Positions 1 through 7,796 of a DNA stretch of 64,000 nucleotides are shown here, in pieces. Position 1 is the first letter of the stretch; each line of letters opens with the position of its first letter. The stretch is from CAYYBE01 sp964470345 (GTDB taxonomy: Bacteria; Babelota; Babeliae; Babelales; Babelaceae), in the NCBI GenBank assembly GCA_964470345.1, contig CAYYBE010000006.1:1-64000 (forward strand), in the 5' to 3' direction. A program made the position numbers and the translations under genes. A model generated the notes under the pieces. It searched no databases. It saw only the letters and a list, made by a program, of their open reading frames with translations, and was not told the origin of the DNA.

Positions 1-664
1 AGGACATCACGCGGTCTCCCCGCCAAAAATCAACAATACATCGCTCAAGTCCACTAAAAACAAGATACAAAGAGGCCAGCTGCCCCGGACGCAAAATTTT
101 ACCTGCTAATGGACGTTGCGAGAGTGTATACAAAAGAACAAAAATAATGGCATAGATCAAAGCGCTATACAGCTGCGTTGGATGAACAAGAGCACCTGAT
201 ATCTTGCACGTCGTTGCCCATGGTAGGTCTGTCGGAACTCCACCACAACAGCCTGCGCTGAAACAACCAAAGCGGATAAACACATGCAAAATAGGTGTAT
301 GCACACCAATCAGATCAAGTACGGGAACGATGGGAATTTTATGGTACCAGAGATACCCAACGACAAATACGGCACAACCAAGCACGGTACCAAGTGAAGA
401 AAGTCCGCCTTCCCAGACTTTGAAGATATCCCAAAATGATCCATACTCGCCAGGTTCAGTAATGTAGTGAAGCACCCGCGCACCAACCACACCGGCAACA
501 ACCGCGCCACCAACCATGTCAAAAAAACGGTCATACCCTAAAAAGCGCTTGCACAACCAATGTTTTTGCGCCGCCCACATGAGTACAACAACGCCCAAAA
601 ACATAAAGAGTCCAAAGCTTTGGATCGAAAACGGTCCGTAAATATGCAAAATTTGTCCTGACAT
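1..664 (-). CDS. lgt: Prolipoprotein diacylglyceryl transferase (3' end cut by window edge)
   Basis: Reading the minus strand from the ATG at 664 gives an open frame that runs off the window start (221 codons visible). It is a multi-pass membrane protein of the Lgt family, which moves diacylglycerol from phosphatidylglycerol to the lipobox cysteine of prolipoproteins, the first step of lipoprotein maturation. Seen: N-terminal YGPFSIQSFGLFMF, the glycine-rich GVVGARVLHY segment, the family core RFGCFSAGCCGG followed by HPTQLYSA, and RPGQLASLYLVFSGLER near the visible end. The Cys-rich core resembles the GCFLAGCCYG variant of some phyla rather than the proteobacterial GRIGNF form. Its presence implies a lipoprotein pathway and fits a two-membrane cell. 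The C-terminus is outside the window. Confidence 0.93.
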   Translation of the reverse strand, partial: MSGQILHIYGPFSIQSFGLFMFLGVVVLMWAAQKHWLCKRFLGYDRFFDMVGGAVVAGVVGARVLHYITEPGEYGSFWDIFKVWEGGLSSLGTVLGCAVFVVGYLWYHKIPIVPVLDLIGVHTPILHVFIRFGCFSAGCCGGVPTDLPWATTCKISGALVHPTQLYSALIYAIIFVLLYTLSQRPLAGKILRPGQLASLYLVFSGLERCIVDFWRGDRVMS

Positions 665-749
665 ACTAACACCTGACTAACCTGATGAATGTGAGAAAGA
701 TTGATTTTTAGTATATCAGGGTTTAAGCAGGTTTACTAAAGAGCAAAAT

Positions 750-1448
750 TTACTTTGATATTTTCCTGCGCCAAACGTTTCGATAGCGCACTAAAATAGG
801 TACCAAGGTCAGTAAGGCAAGAATTGTAAACGCAATAATCAGTTGGGGGGTAAAGATGTCGCTCAGCTGGTTAAACTTTGTCAGCTCCTGGCCAATACAG
901 GCATAAACCGTCACAACAGGGATTACTCCAAGTGCCGTCGTCCACAAGCATTTAACAAGGGGGATCAGCGTGAGCCCGATCAAGATATTAGCCACCGCAA
1001 AAGGCATAATGGGGATAAGGCGAATCGCGAGCAGATAAAGCGTCCCGTGGCGCTCCATCTGCGCATTAAATTCTACCAGCTTTTCTCGATAGCGTTCTTG
1101 AATCGTTTTACCAATCAAGTATCGTGTCACAAGCGCAGCGCAGGTTCCACCACAACTGGCACCGACCATAGCGGCAAAGATAGTTGGAAAGACGCCAAAT
1201 AGAAATCCGCCGGCTATAATAAGTAACGCCGTGAATGGCAAAAAGAGCGCTGCTTCTATTGCATAGACCAGAATATAGATTACAAATGCTTGCCAATAAT
1301 GCTGCTGGATAATACATGCAAGAAGATCTTTTTGAGTTTTGAGCATCTCAAAGGTGAGTAGGCTGCCAAGGTCAAAGTAAAGCCAGAGAAAGAGATTAAG
1401 CGCAACCAGCGCTAGTCCAAGTATGATTTTTTTGACTGTTGAATTCAT
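750..1448 (-). CDS. TVP38/TMEM64 (VTT domain, DedA-like) membrane protein
   Basis: A 232-residue integral membrane protein with about six hydrophobic segments. The central part (about residues 70-175) matches the VTT/SNARE-associated domain: a Phe-rich helix with LPFTALLIIAGGFLFG, a Gly-rich GASCGGTCAALVTRYLIG segment, and RLIPIMPFAVANILIGLT, the re-entrant loop region of the family. Related proteins are tied to lipid scrambling or membrane homeostasis; the substrate here is unknown. The ATG at 1448 follows GGGAGTGCT, a good ribosome site. It lies upstream of lgt on the same strand with an 85-bp gap, so co-transcription is possible. Confidence 0.85.
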   Translation of the reverse strand: MNSTVKKIILGLALVALNLFLWLYFDLGSLLTFEMLKTQKDLLACIIQQHYWQAFVIYILVYAIEAALFLPFTALLIIAGGFLFGVFPTIFAAMVGASCGGTCAALVTRYLIGKTIQERYREKLVEFNAQMERHGTLYLLAIRLIPIMPFAVANILIGLTLIPLVKCLWTTALGVIPVVTVYACIGQELTKFNQLSDIFTPQLIIAFTILALLTLVPILVRYRNVWRRKISK

Positions 1449-1524
1449 AGCACTCCCATAAAGCGCATAGTATTTACCTTATACCTATAGGCCAGTATAC
1501 CAAGAAATGGTATTCTTATTCATT

Positions 1525-3402
1525 ATGATACAAGCAAAACAACTCAACCTCTCTTTTGGCGCGCAAGATGTTTTTAATAACATCTCATTTCTCATTAACC
1601 CCAACCAACGTATTGGCCTCGTGGGGCGTAACGGTTCTGGCAAATCGACCCTTTTAAAGGTTATTGCTGGCCTACACCCCGTTGATTCAGGCGTTGTCGC
1701 CCTTTCAAAAGATTTTATGCTCGGCTACTTACCACAAGAAGTGGTATTAGAGTCGGACCAACCGATTGTCCAAGAAACATTTGATACGTTTACAACGATT
1801 TGTAAGCTCAAACAAGAGCTTGCAACGCTCGAGCCTCAGCTGGCAACCAACAATGATCCTGACTTGGCCATACGCTATGCCCATCTGTGCGAAGCGCTGA
1901 TACATGAAGAGCCTGAGAAAAAATTAGCACTCACTAAAAAGATGCTTTTGGGTCTCGGTTTTAGCGAAATCCAATTCGAGCAACCAGTAAACACCCTGAG
2001 CACCGGCTGGAAAATGCGTATTGTGCTTGCCAAACTGTTGCTCAAAGACGCAGATTTTTATCTTTTTGATGAACCTACCAACCACTTAGACTTAATTGCA
2101 AAAGAATGGTTTTTAGGCTTTTTGAAAAAAGCAAAGTTCGGATTCATGATCGTCTGCCACGAACGTTACTTTATGAATGAGTTATGCAACCAAATTCTTG
2201 AACTCGAAAACGGTAACGGGAAGATCTATCCCGGCAATTATACGTTTTACGAACAACAAAAAGAAAAAGATTTGCAGCAATTAGAAAATCAATACGAGCA
2301 ACAACAGCGTGAGCTCAAAAGCAAAATGGCAACTATTGAGCGCTTTCGCGCTTCTGCAACAAAAGCAAAAATGGCGCAAAGCATGCTCAAGTCTGTTGAA
2401 AAAATTGAGCGCATTACGCTTCCACCATCACCTAAAACAGTTAACTTTCATTTACCCGTTATCAAACAACCAGGCAAGATTGTGCTCACCGTAACGAACC
2501 TTGCACAGACGTTTATCACAAAAGATCAAAGAGAAAAGAAGATTTTTTCTAACGTTACCTTTCAAATCGAGCGGGGACAAAAAGTTGCATTAGTAGCTTC
2601 CAATGGTGTTGGCAAAACAACGCTCTTTAATGTGATCGTAGGAAATCTTCCCATACAACAAGGAGGCGTTGCCTTTGGACATAACGTCCACGCCGCTATT
2701 TTCGCACAAGATCAAAGCACGATGTTTGATGGTAATAAAAGCATTTTGGACAATCTTATCACGCGCTGTGGAAATAAAACCGAACAACAGATCCGTACAT
2801 TTTTAGGTTCTTTTTTATTCAGTGGTGATGATACGAATAAAAAAATAAAAGTTTTAAGTGGTGGTGAAAAAAATAGAGTTGGTATGGTTTTTGTATTGTT
2901 GCAAGATGCTAATTTTCTCTTGCTGGACGAGCCTACCAATCACCTTGATATTCCATCAAAAGATGTTTTAATCAAAGCGCTCAAGGCATTTGAAGGCACA
3001 CTCTTTTTTGTTTCTCACGATCGTGATTTTATTAATGCCCTTGCCACACATACAATTGAATTAAGTCCGCAAGGAACAAAAACATATCACGGCAATTATG
3101 ATGCGTATGTTACGTACAAACAAGCGCAGCAGCAAGAAGGCACTCACGTTGTTCCCACAAAAAACGCTGTGCAAATAAAAGTAAATCCAGTGTCTCAAAA
3201 TAACTTTGAGCAACGTAAAAAAATAAAACGACTTGAAGAAAAAATAGAGCGACTTGAAAAGCAGATCGCTCATCAGGAGCTTGCTTTCGCCGAACTTGCG
3301 TATGGTTCAAAAGAGTTTACAGCAGCGCAAGCACGGCTGGTAGAATTAAAAAAAACGCATGCACTCACTTTTGAAGAATGGGAACAACTTCATAAAAGCT
3401 AA
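1525..3402 (+). CDS. ABC-F family ATPase (translation factor, Uup/YbiT-like)
   Basis: A soluble protein of about 625 residues with two ABC ATPase domains and no membrane segments, the ABC-F pattern; these proteins act on the ribosome (translation rescue or antibiotic protection) rather than in transport. Seen: Walker A GRNGSGKST at about residue 34, signature LSTGWKMR, Walker B FYLFDEPTNHLD, then a charged coiled linker (about 240-300), a second Walker A ASNGVGKTT near 360, signature LSGGEKNR and FLLLDEPTNHLD. The C-terminus (about 565-625) is a coiled coil like the Uup DNA/RNA-binding tail. The frame opens at 1507, but the protein alignment begins naturally at the ATG at 1525 (MIQAKQLNLSF). 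Neither start has a clear ribosome site. The exact subfamily is not certain. Confidence 0.88.
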   Translation: MIQAKQLNLSFGAQDVFNNISFLINPNQRIGLVGRNGSGKSTLLKVIAGLHPVDSGVVALSKDFMLGYLPQEVVLESDQPIVQETFDTFTTICKLKQELATLEPQLATNNDPDLAIRYAHLCEALIHEEPEKKLALTKKMLLGLGFSEIQFEQPVNTLSTGWKMRIVLAKLLLKDADFYLFDEPTNHLDLIAKEWFLGFLKKAKFGFMIVCHERYFMNELCNQILELENGNGKIYPGNYTFYEQQKEKDLQQLENQYEQQQRELKSKMATIERFRASATKAKMAQSMLKSVEKIERITLPPSPKTVNFHLPVIKQPGKIVLTVTNLAQTFITKDQREKKIFSNVTFQIERGQKVALVASNGVGKTTLFNVIVGNLPIQQGGVAFGHNVHAAIFAQDQSTMFDGNKSILDNLITRCGNKTEQQIRTFLGSFLFSGDDTNKKIKVLSGGEKNRVGMVFVLLQDANFLLLDEPTNHLDIPSKDVLIKALKAFEGTLFFVSHDRDFINALATHTIELSPQGTKTYHGNYDAYVTYKQAQQQEGTHVVPTKNAVQIKVNPVSQNNFEQRKKIKRLEEKIERLEKQIAHQELAFAELAYGSKEFTAAQARLVELKKTHALTFEEWEQLHKS

Positions 3403-3417
3403 GATCGAAGGACTTAT

Positions 3418-4314
3418 ATGTTTCTCGTAATTGTAATGCAAGCACTGTTTGCTATAACATTTCCATTCACCAAACTCGCGTTGGGCTACACCGATGCACT
3501 CTTTTTAAGTGGCGCACGACTTCTGCTGGCAAGTGTATTATTTCTTGCATACTCATATGCTATCGAAAAACATCAACCATCAATTAAAAAGCATTGGTGG
3601 CTCTTATTGCAAGCTTCAATCTTTTATACGTTTCTTACGTTTGTTCCCGAAGCACTTGCCATGGAAACAATCAGCTCGATAAAAAGCAACCTCTTATGGT
3701 CGTTTTATCCCTTTGTCAGCGCATTGTTAAGTTATTATCTGCTCAAAGAACGACTTACCAAGAAAAAATGGCTTGGTATGGGAATTGGCTTAGTTGGCAT
3801 GTTGCCAATCTTTGCTACCATGGACGTTCAAGAGCAAGCACTCGGCGAATTTTTACACATCTCTATGCCAGAACTTTTAATGATCATCGCCGTTGCTTCA
3901 ACCGCATATTCCTGGTTTTTAATACGCAGACTGATGCAAAGTGGATTCTCACTGGCACGTATTAATGGAATCACGATGTTTGTTGGTGGTGCACTCGGTC
4001 TCGGCACACGGTTACTCATGAACAAAGGGCCGCTCTATCATGATGGGAATGTGCTCTTCAGTTATATTTTTGCTCTTATTATTGCATCAAATCTTATTGG
4101 CTACCCGCTCTATGGATACTTGCTCAAGCGCTACTCAATTACATTTTTAAGCTTCTCTGGATTTGTCTGCCCCATTTTTGGTGCGGTATTTAGTAGCTTA
4201 ATGCTGGGCGAAACGATTCACTGCGCCTATCTCGTTGGGTTTGTATTTATTTTTGCAGGACTCTCAATTTTTTCACGTGATGAATTGCACGGTGGAATCA
4301 GTACACAACCGTAA
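3418..4314 (+). CDS. EamA/DMT-superfamily exporter
   Basis: A 298-residue protein with about ten hydrophobic helices in two related halves, the drug/metabolite transporter (EamA) layout. Seen: first-half end SSIKSNLLWSFYPFVSALLSYYLLKERLTKKKWLGMGIGLVG (split here by function: a Pro-containing helix, then the KERLT loop), and second-half SFSGFVCPIFGAVFSSLMLGE, the mirrored motif. The substrate cannot be told from sequence; family members export amino acids, nucleosides or other small metabolites, or import them in intracellular bacteria. The ATG at 3418 follows GAAGGACTTAT and starts 13 bp after the ABC-F stop, so the two are probably one transcript. Confidence 0.85.
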   Translation: MFLVIVMQALFAITFPFTKLALGYTDALFLSGARLLLASVLFLAYSYAIEKHQPSIKKHWWLLLQASIFYTFLTFVPEALAMETISSIKSNLLWSFYPFVSALLSYYLLKERLTKKKWLGMGIGLVGMLPIFATMDVQEQALGEFLHISMPELLMIIAVASTAYSWFLIRRLMQSGFSLARINGITMFVGGALGLGTRLLMNKGPLYHDGNVLFSYIFALIIASNLIGYPLYGYLLKRYSITFLSFSGFVCPIFGAVFSSLMLGETIHCAYLVGFVFIFAGLSIFSRDELHGGISTQP

Positions 4315-4374
4315 ACTATTTACTCATACGCGTAAAACTCAGTATCGTTAGAACTACGATACGAAAGGGCACGT

Positions 4375-5916
4375 ATGACCAATAAAAAACCTGTAGCTTT
4401 AGTAATTCTCGATGGGCTCGGCTATAGCCCCAACAAAGAGCATAATCCCTTCTACACGGCAAAGATGCCAACCTACACCATGCTTGTCACCGACTATCCC
4501 CACACACTCGTCGATGCGTCGGGGGAATCGGTTGGACTGCCAGCAGGCATAGCAGGCAATTCACTTGTTGGTCATCTTACGATAGGCGCTGGACGCGTTA
4601 TTAATCAACCTATCACGGCACTTAATCATGCAATTGATGACGGCTCTTTTTTTAAAAATGCATTATTACTTACCTATTTTGCTGCATTAAAAGCTTCGGG
4701 CAAGACTTTGCATCTTATGGGGCTTGTTTCTGATGGTGCAAGTCATAGTCATGAAAAGCAGCTGCACGCGCTTATTCGCATGGCTGCGCAAAATGGTATA
4801 AAAAATATTGTTGTACATGCTTTTTTGGACGGGCGAGACGTACCACCGCGCTCTGCTGCAGTGTATTTGCAAAAGCTCGATACTCTGTTTAAAGAAGTTG
4901 GATGTGGAACACTTGGATCAATTCACGGGCGTGCGTATCCAATGGATCGTAACGAGCGGGTCGAATATATCACAAAAAGTTTTGATGTACTCACACAACC
5001 CCAAACGCCTGCATTTGATAGCTGGCAACAAGCAGTTGCCCATTATTACGAGCAAGGCATAAACGACGAGCTAATCCCACCGACCGCACTTTTGCACAAT
5101 TGTCAGATTAAAGATAGCGATGGACTCATCTTCTTTAACATTCGCGCTGATCGTGCACGAAGCTTAACTCGCATGTTCTTACAAGCAGCGCACCCAAAAC
5201 TTGCATTTTTTATAACAGGGATTCAGTATGATCCCGACTTTGCTGTAACAGGAGTCTTATTTGAACGACCAATAACTGAACACACGCTGCTCGACGTGCT
5301 CGAGGCACATCATTACACGCTTTTTACGATTGCAGAAAAAGAAAAATATGCACATGTAACGTATTTTTTTAATGGGGGACGGGAAGTAAAACGGCCACAA
5401 GAAATACGTGTCATTGTGCCATCACTGCCGTTAGAGAAAGTTATTGCGTATCCACAAATGTCCGCTCCAGAGATCACGAATGCCGTATTACAATCGCTGA
5501 CAACAAAGCCGGCAGACTTTTATTTGATTAATTATGCAAACGCAGATTTAGTCGGACACACCGGTGATTTTGATGCTACGGTAAAAGCGCTCGTATGCTT
5601 AGATGAACAGCTGCACAAACTCTATATCCAGATTGTTGAAAAGATGAACGGCACCCTGTTTATTGTTTCTGATCATGGCAACGCTGAAGACAAATATGAC
5701 CCGATCACCAAACAACCTCGCACAGCTCATACAACTAATCCCGTCTATTTTGCGTTGGTTACCAAAGATCTGCGCAGCAGCACCCAACTGCCCTACTCTG
5801 TTACAACGCTGGCCGGCGTTGCGCCGTGTATTTTAACGTATCTTGGTTTGCCAATACCTGACGAGATGCGCCCTCACGCTTCCCACGGAAAAACGACCCA
5901 ATCATTTATTTCTTGA
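4375..5916 (+). CDS. gpmI: 2,3-bisphosphoglycerate-independent phosphoglycerate mutase
   Basis: A 513-residue alkaline-phosphatase-superfamily enzyme that interconverts 3- and 2-phosphoglycerate in glycolysis, usually with two Mn ions; the length is typical. Seen: metal-binding Asp in VILDGLG (D13), the nucleophile Ser63 in GNSLVGH, DGRDVPPRSA, FFNIRADRARSLTRMF, YFFNGGREV, NYANADLVGHTG and VSDHGNAED. The usual GNSEVGH around the nucleophile reads GNSLVGH here, with Leu for Glu. The ATG at 4375 follows GAAAGGGCACGT. Together with tpiA at 54 kb it shows part of lower glycolysis is retained. The last 43 bp overlap the convergent phosphoribosyltransferase gene. Confidence 0.96.
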   Translation: MTNKKPVALVILDGLGYSPNKEHNPFYTAKMPTYTMLVTDYPHTLVDASGESVGLPAGIAGNSLVGHLTIGAGRVINQPITALNHAIDDGSFFKNALLLTYFAALKASGKTLHLMGLVSDGASHSHEKQLHALIRMAAQNGIKNIVVHAFLDGRDVPPRSAAVYLQKLDTLFKEVGCGTLGSIHGRAYPMDRNERVEYITKSFDVLTQPQTPAFDSWQQAVAHYYEQGINDELIPPTALLHNCQIKDSDGLIFFNIRADRARSLTRMFLQAAHPKLAFFITGIQYDPDFAVTGVLFERPITEHTLLDVLEAHHYTLFTIAEKEKYAHVTYFFNGGREVKRPQEIRVIVPSLPLEKVIAYPQMSAPEITNAVLQSLTTKPADFYLINYANADLVGHTGDFDATVKALVCLDEQLHKLYIQIVEKMNGTLFIVSDHGNAEDKYDPITKQPRTAHTTNPVYFALVTKDLRSSTQLPYSVTTLAGVAPCILTYLGLPIPDEMRPHASHGKTTQSFIS

Positions 5917-6410
5917 ACGTAGTAGTCGGGTTTAATTTTGGACGATGTTTTATAAAAGAGTGTCGCGGTTTTGATGGCCGCGTTGGGAAATGTTGTTTTG
6001 AAAAGCGCGTAAACGTAATCCAAAGTCTTTCCCGAATCAACGAGATCATCTATGATCAAAATCGATTTGGCAGCTTGCATATCTTCAAGATGCATGGGAA
6101 GAATTACCCTGAGCTCTGTTTGGCATCCAGATTTTGAATATGATTTTACATTGATAATCTTGGTAGCTCGGTTATCAAACATCTGTTCACCTGCTAGAAA
6201 ACCAAGCGGAACTAAGCCTCCCCGAGAAAGACCAACCAAAAAATCAGGCGCAAAGTTGTCAGATTTTATCTTGTGATAGAGATCCATGCATAAAGTCTGT
6301 ACTTGGTCAGAACTTACCATAAGTTTTTCAGGGGCGGTTTCGGCAATAAGCGAGCTTATAAATATAAAAAAACTAGCAAAGAATATGCCTGAAATACTGT
6401 TTTTCAACAT
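5874..6410 (-). CDS. Phosphoribosyltransferase-domain protein with N-terminal signal sequence
   Basis: About 178 residues. A hydrophobic signal/anchor (FFASFFIFISSLIAETA) is followed by a type I phosphoribosyltransferase fold: DFLVGLSRGGLVPLGFLAGE (start of the fold) and the PRPP-binding loop SILIIDDLVDSGKT near residue 125, then TATLFYKTSSKIKPDYYVQ and DDWVVFPWEA-like end (seen as NDWVVFPWEA), as in xanthine/hypoxanthine-type enzymes of the WbbI/ComF-like group. The ATG at 6410 is preferred over the upstream ATG at 6428 because GGAGACATCT lies between them. A PRTase behind an export signal is odd, since PRPP is cytosolic; it may act in the host or be membrane tethered facing inward. The base acceptor is unknown. 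The gene converges on gpmI and overlaps its end. Confidence 0.8.
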   Translation of the reverse strand: MLKNSISGIFFASFFIFISSLIAETAPEKLMVSSDQVQTLCMDLYHKIKSDNFAPDFLVGLSRGGLVPLGFLAGEQMFDNRATKIINVKSYSKSGCQTELRVILPMHLEDMQAAKSILIIDDLVDSGKTLDYVYALFKTTFPNAAIKTATLFYKTSSKIKPDYYVQEINDWVVFPWEA

Positions 6411-6527
6411 AGATGTCTCCAAAATCAAGTAGTTCTACAATAGTAAATTTTTCTTAGTATACCAGATAGTATAATAGAGTTTTTGGTGCAACGCATGCAC
6501 AATATTTGATAAAAATAGAACCTGCTC

Positions 6528-7202
6528 TTAACTTTTAGACTCACTGACAGATTGTTTTACCCCTGCTTGAGCAAGCAGTTTCTGCTGTTTTTCATACTCC
6601 AGTGACAAACCACTAAAGTCATCGGGGTTACGCCTTATTTTTGAGATGTTGAATATCGTCTGCGCACTCCCAACCTTTCTCAAAATAAAACTTTCGGATT
6701 GCTTTGTTATATCAGCAATTTTATATACACATATTGTGCCATCAGAAGCATCCGCTGAATATGTTGTAACTCCATGATCTTGCGTCATTTTAACGACACC
6801 AATTTTTATATTTTTCTTAGCCTTATGAAACTTCAGAGCATTTTCATAATCAGTGCAAATGTACTCATAATCATTATTATTGCGCTTTTCAAAGGCCAAG
6901 GATTTCTTGTTACCTAACTGAAGAATCTTGGCCCTTATGCTCACACCTCGTTTACCATTCTTGGGAACCTGGTAAATACATGCATAATTAGGATTAAGAG
7001 AAGGCACTAAGACAAACTGGGTACAACTTTTCGTTTCAAGTTTACCAATATTACCTCGCGCTATTTTTACGATAGGACCTAAATTTGTTTGGAGGACAAC
7101 TGATTTTTCTTGCACTGCTTCTTGCACCTGCGCGCTAAACAGCGAGCAATTAACGGTCAATATTAACGTGGTAAGAAAACTGCAAAACAATATCTTGTGC
7201 AT
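6528..7202 (-). CDS. Secreted hypothetical protein
   Basis: 224 residues with a signal peptide (MHKILFCSFLTTLILTVNCSLFSAQ). The Cys in LTVNCS is lipobox-like but the match is poor, so a plain signal peptidase I site after SLFSA is as likely. The mature part mixes beta-prone stretches (VVLQTNLGPIVKIARG, FVLVPSLNPNYACIYQV, YICTDYENALKF) and ends in a basic/Gln-rich tail (EYEKQQKLLAQAGVKQ). I do not recognise a family. The ATG at 7202 follows AAAGGATGTTTT. It lies 57 bp downstream of the next small secreted gene on the same strand, so the two are probably one operon. Confidence 0.7.
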   Translation of the reverse strand: MHKILFCSFLTTLILTVNCSLFSAQVQEAVQEKSVVLQTNLGPIVKIARGNIGKLETKSCTQFVLVPSLNPNYACIYQVPKNGKRGVSIRAKILQLGNKKSLAFEKRNNNDYEYICTDYENALKFHKAKKNIKIGVVKMTQDHGVTTYSADASDGTICVYKIADITKQSESFILRKVGSAQTIFNISKIRRNPDDFSGLSLEYEKQQKLLAQAGVKQSVSESKS

Positions 7203-7259
7203 AAAACATCCTTTGAGTGTAGGGGTTTCATTGAATATTACACGTATAGTATATGCTAC

Positions 7260-7601
7260 TCAACAGGACGAAGCAGTATTCTGCTCTTGCTGCTCGTATC
7301 TCTTTTGCAAAGATACAAAGGCATTATCTTTGAATTTTACCAAGATAGCCCTGCGCGAAACCCCTGGAATAATTGCATTTATCATAAAACTAACAGTCTT
7401 ACCTGTTTCTCTAAAAATCTTGTAAACAGACTCCTCTTGAAATTGATTACTCAGAGAATACTGAACCCATTTGTCAGTTTCCGTCTTCTCAACACTATTA
7501 GCGACTTTATCTTGCTTAGCATTTGTTACGCATATCTGCGAACCGACAAGAAAACTATTGCCAACAAAACACCAGAGAGAAACTAAAATTATTTTTCTCA
7601 T
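7260..7601 (-). CDS. Small secreted hypothetical protein
   Basis: 113 residues with a signal peptide (MRKIILVSLWCFVGNSFLVGSQ). The mature part of about 90 residues is charged, with a hydrophobic patch VSFMINAIIPGVSRRAILVKF and a C-terminal Gln-rich tail (LQKRYEQQEQN) that recalls the tail of its downstream neighbour. No known domain is seen. The ribosome site is weak. It is the first gene of a two-gene minus-strand unit ending at 6528, divergent from alaS across a 195-bp AT-rich intergenic stretch in which I see no other gene. Confidence 0.6.
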   Translation of the reverse strand: MRKIILVSLWCFVGNSFLVGSQICVTNAKQDKVANSVEKTETDKWVQYSLSNQFQEESVYKIFRETGKTVSFMINAIIPGVSRRAILVKFKDNAFVSLQKRYEQQEQNTASSC

Positions 7602-7796
7602 ACAACTATTCGGTTACGAGATTAAATCAAAAACTCCCATATCTCTTAGTATAAAACAAAAACAAACCTACTAATACAGTTTGTCAAAATTATCAAAGTA
7701 AATAGCAATGTCGTCAGATGTAATAAATTTCGCTATAGTAATAAGAGTTTTACCCTGAAAATAAATCGTAGGATCTGAAACCAATAGAGGCTTTGT

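Noticed and set aside
7602..7796. Possible T-box or other riboswitch upstream of alaS
   Set aside because: I found no T-box core, specifier loop or terminator-antiterminator pair in the AT-rich leader.
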